NCBI GenBank assembly: GCA_002715305.1
Contig: PAYV01000019.1
Coordinates: forward strand, 11,243-25,707
DNA from: Rickettsiales bacterium
GTDB taxonomy: Bacteria > Pseudomonadota > Alphaproteobacteria > Methylaequorales > Methylaequoraceae
Length of the DNA stretch: 14,465 nt
Direction of reading: 5' to 3'
Shown here: positions 14,276 through 14,465 of the stretch, piece after piece
Position numbering within the stretch: position 1 is the stretch's first letter
Layout of the letters: every line of letters begins with the position of its first letter
Program-made: the position numbers and the translations under genes
The notes under the pieces: model-generated
Seen by the model: the letters and a program-made list of their open reading frames with translations, nothing else
The model's database searches: none
Told to the model about the DNA's origin: nothing

Positions 14276-14465
14276 CCTAATAAATTTTGAGCAAGATTTT
14301 CAAAATCAATTCCATCGAAATTACCACTGCTCATCAAAAGTAAATTTGTATTATTCCAATTTAATGAATAAAGTTCTTTAACCAACAAGTTAGAATCAGT
14401 GAAAACCTTTACATTTTGTGTGTCAAATGCGTTCAGTACATCTTTGCTAGAAATTTCATTTAATT
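14272..14465 (-). CDS. Mur ligase C-terminal fragment, Mpl/MurC-like, 5' part outside window
   Basis: The minus frame stays open from the window edge to a TAG at 14272-14274, giving the last 63 residues of a protein. The sequence includes V-F-T-D-S-N-L-L (20-27) and N-T-N-L-L-L-M-S-S-G-N-F-D-G-I-D (38-53). The L-M-S-S-G-N-F-D-G-[IL]-D ending is what I know from the C-terminus of the UDP-N-acetylmuramate:tripeptide ligase (Mpl) and related Mur ligases of Bacteroidetes. Mpl recycles cell-wall tripeptide by joining it to UDP-MurNAc. Only the end of the third domain is visible, so the exact ligase cannot be fixed. It converges on the DUF4199-like gene with a 4-bp overlap. Confidence 0.6.
   Translation of the reverse strand, partial: LNEISSKDVLNAFDTQNVKVFTDSNLLVKELYSLNWNNTNLLLMSSGNFDGIDFENLAQNLLG

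Noticed and set aside
1..14465. A defence system, CRISPR array, prophage or transposon
   Set aside because: All complete genes are housekeeping, haem, envelope or cofactor genes; no direct-repeat array, transposase, integrase, nuclease or toxin-like protein was seen.

Overview
The window looks like a piece of a small, very AT-rich, streamlined alphaproteobacterial genome (Pelagibacterales/HIMB59-like or a similar lineage; this is inferred from gene order and protein style, not searched). Intergenic gaps are mostly 0-20 bp, neighbouring genes overlap by ATGA, and coding sequence carries A/T homopolymers of up to 14 nt. The last ~1.3 kb (second half of rho onward) looks like Bacteroidetes/Flavobacteriia sequence instead, so the right end is probably a chimeric junction or a recent exchange.

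Region 1 (1-3560): six genes on strictly alternating strands. They are a partial low-complexity lipoprotein (-), lolA (+), an OmpR-type regulator with a degenerate receiver (-), a YkuD-fold L,D-transpeptidase-like protein (+), yggS (-) and a ThiE/TenI-like protein (+). Each divergent pair is separated by only 12-16 bp. Most of these genes touch the envelope (lipoprotein sorting, peptidoglycan) or vitamin B6/B1 chemistry. An AT-rich hairpin plus T-tract ends lolA.

Region 2 (3574-7576): leuS-lptE-holA, a tight plus-strand operon coupled by ATGA overlaps. It covers leucyl-tRNA charging, LPS export and the replication clamp loader.

Region 3 (7577-9596): maf-aroE-coaE on the minus strand, converging on holA with no gap. 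coaE is broken by a one-base frameshift in a run of 14 A; one base fewer restores a normal 198-residue protein.

Region 4 (9597-9853): the largest intergenic gap, between maf and hemE. This is the neighbourhood of the chromosome origin in Caulobacter and Rickettsia. It holds a perfect DnaA box, three one-mismatch boxes (two forming an inverted pair), a T-rich tract, a local reversal of AT skew and a (CAA)n leader in front of hemE. I call it a candidate oriC.

Region 5 (9854-13696): hemE-hemH-hemJ-rho on the plus strand. The first three are the last steps of haem synthesis (uroporphyrinogen decarboxylase, protoporphyrinogen oxidase, ferrochelatase). Rho has an alphaproteobacterial N-terminal half and a C-terminal part that reads as Bacteroidetes.

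Region 6 (13712-14465): a four-helix DUF4199-like membrane protein and, convergent with it, the C-terminal end of a Mur-ligase/Mpl-like protein. Both are Bacteroidetes-type. I saw no tRNA, rRNA, CRISPR array, insertion sequence or phage gene.
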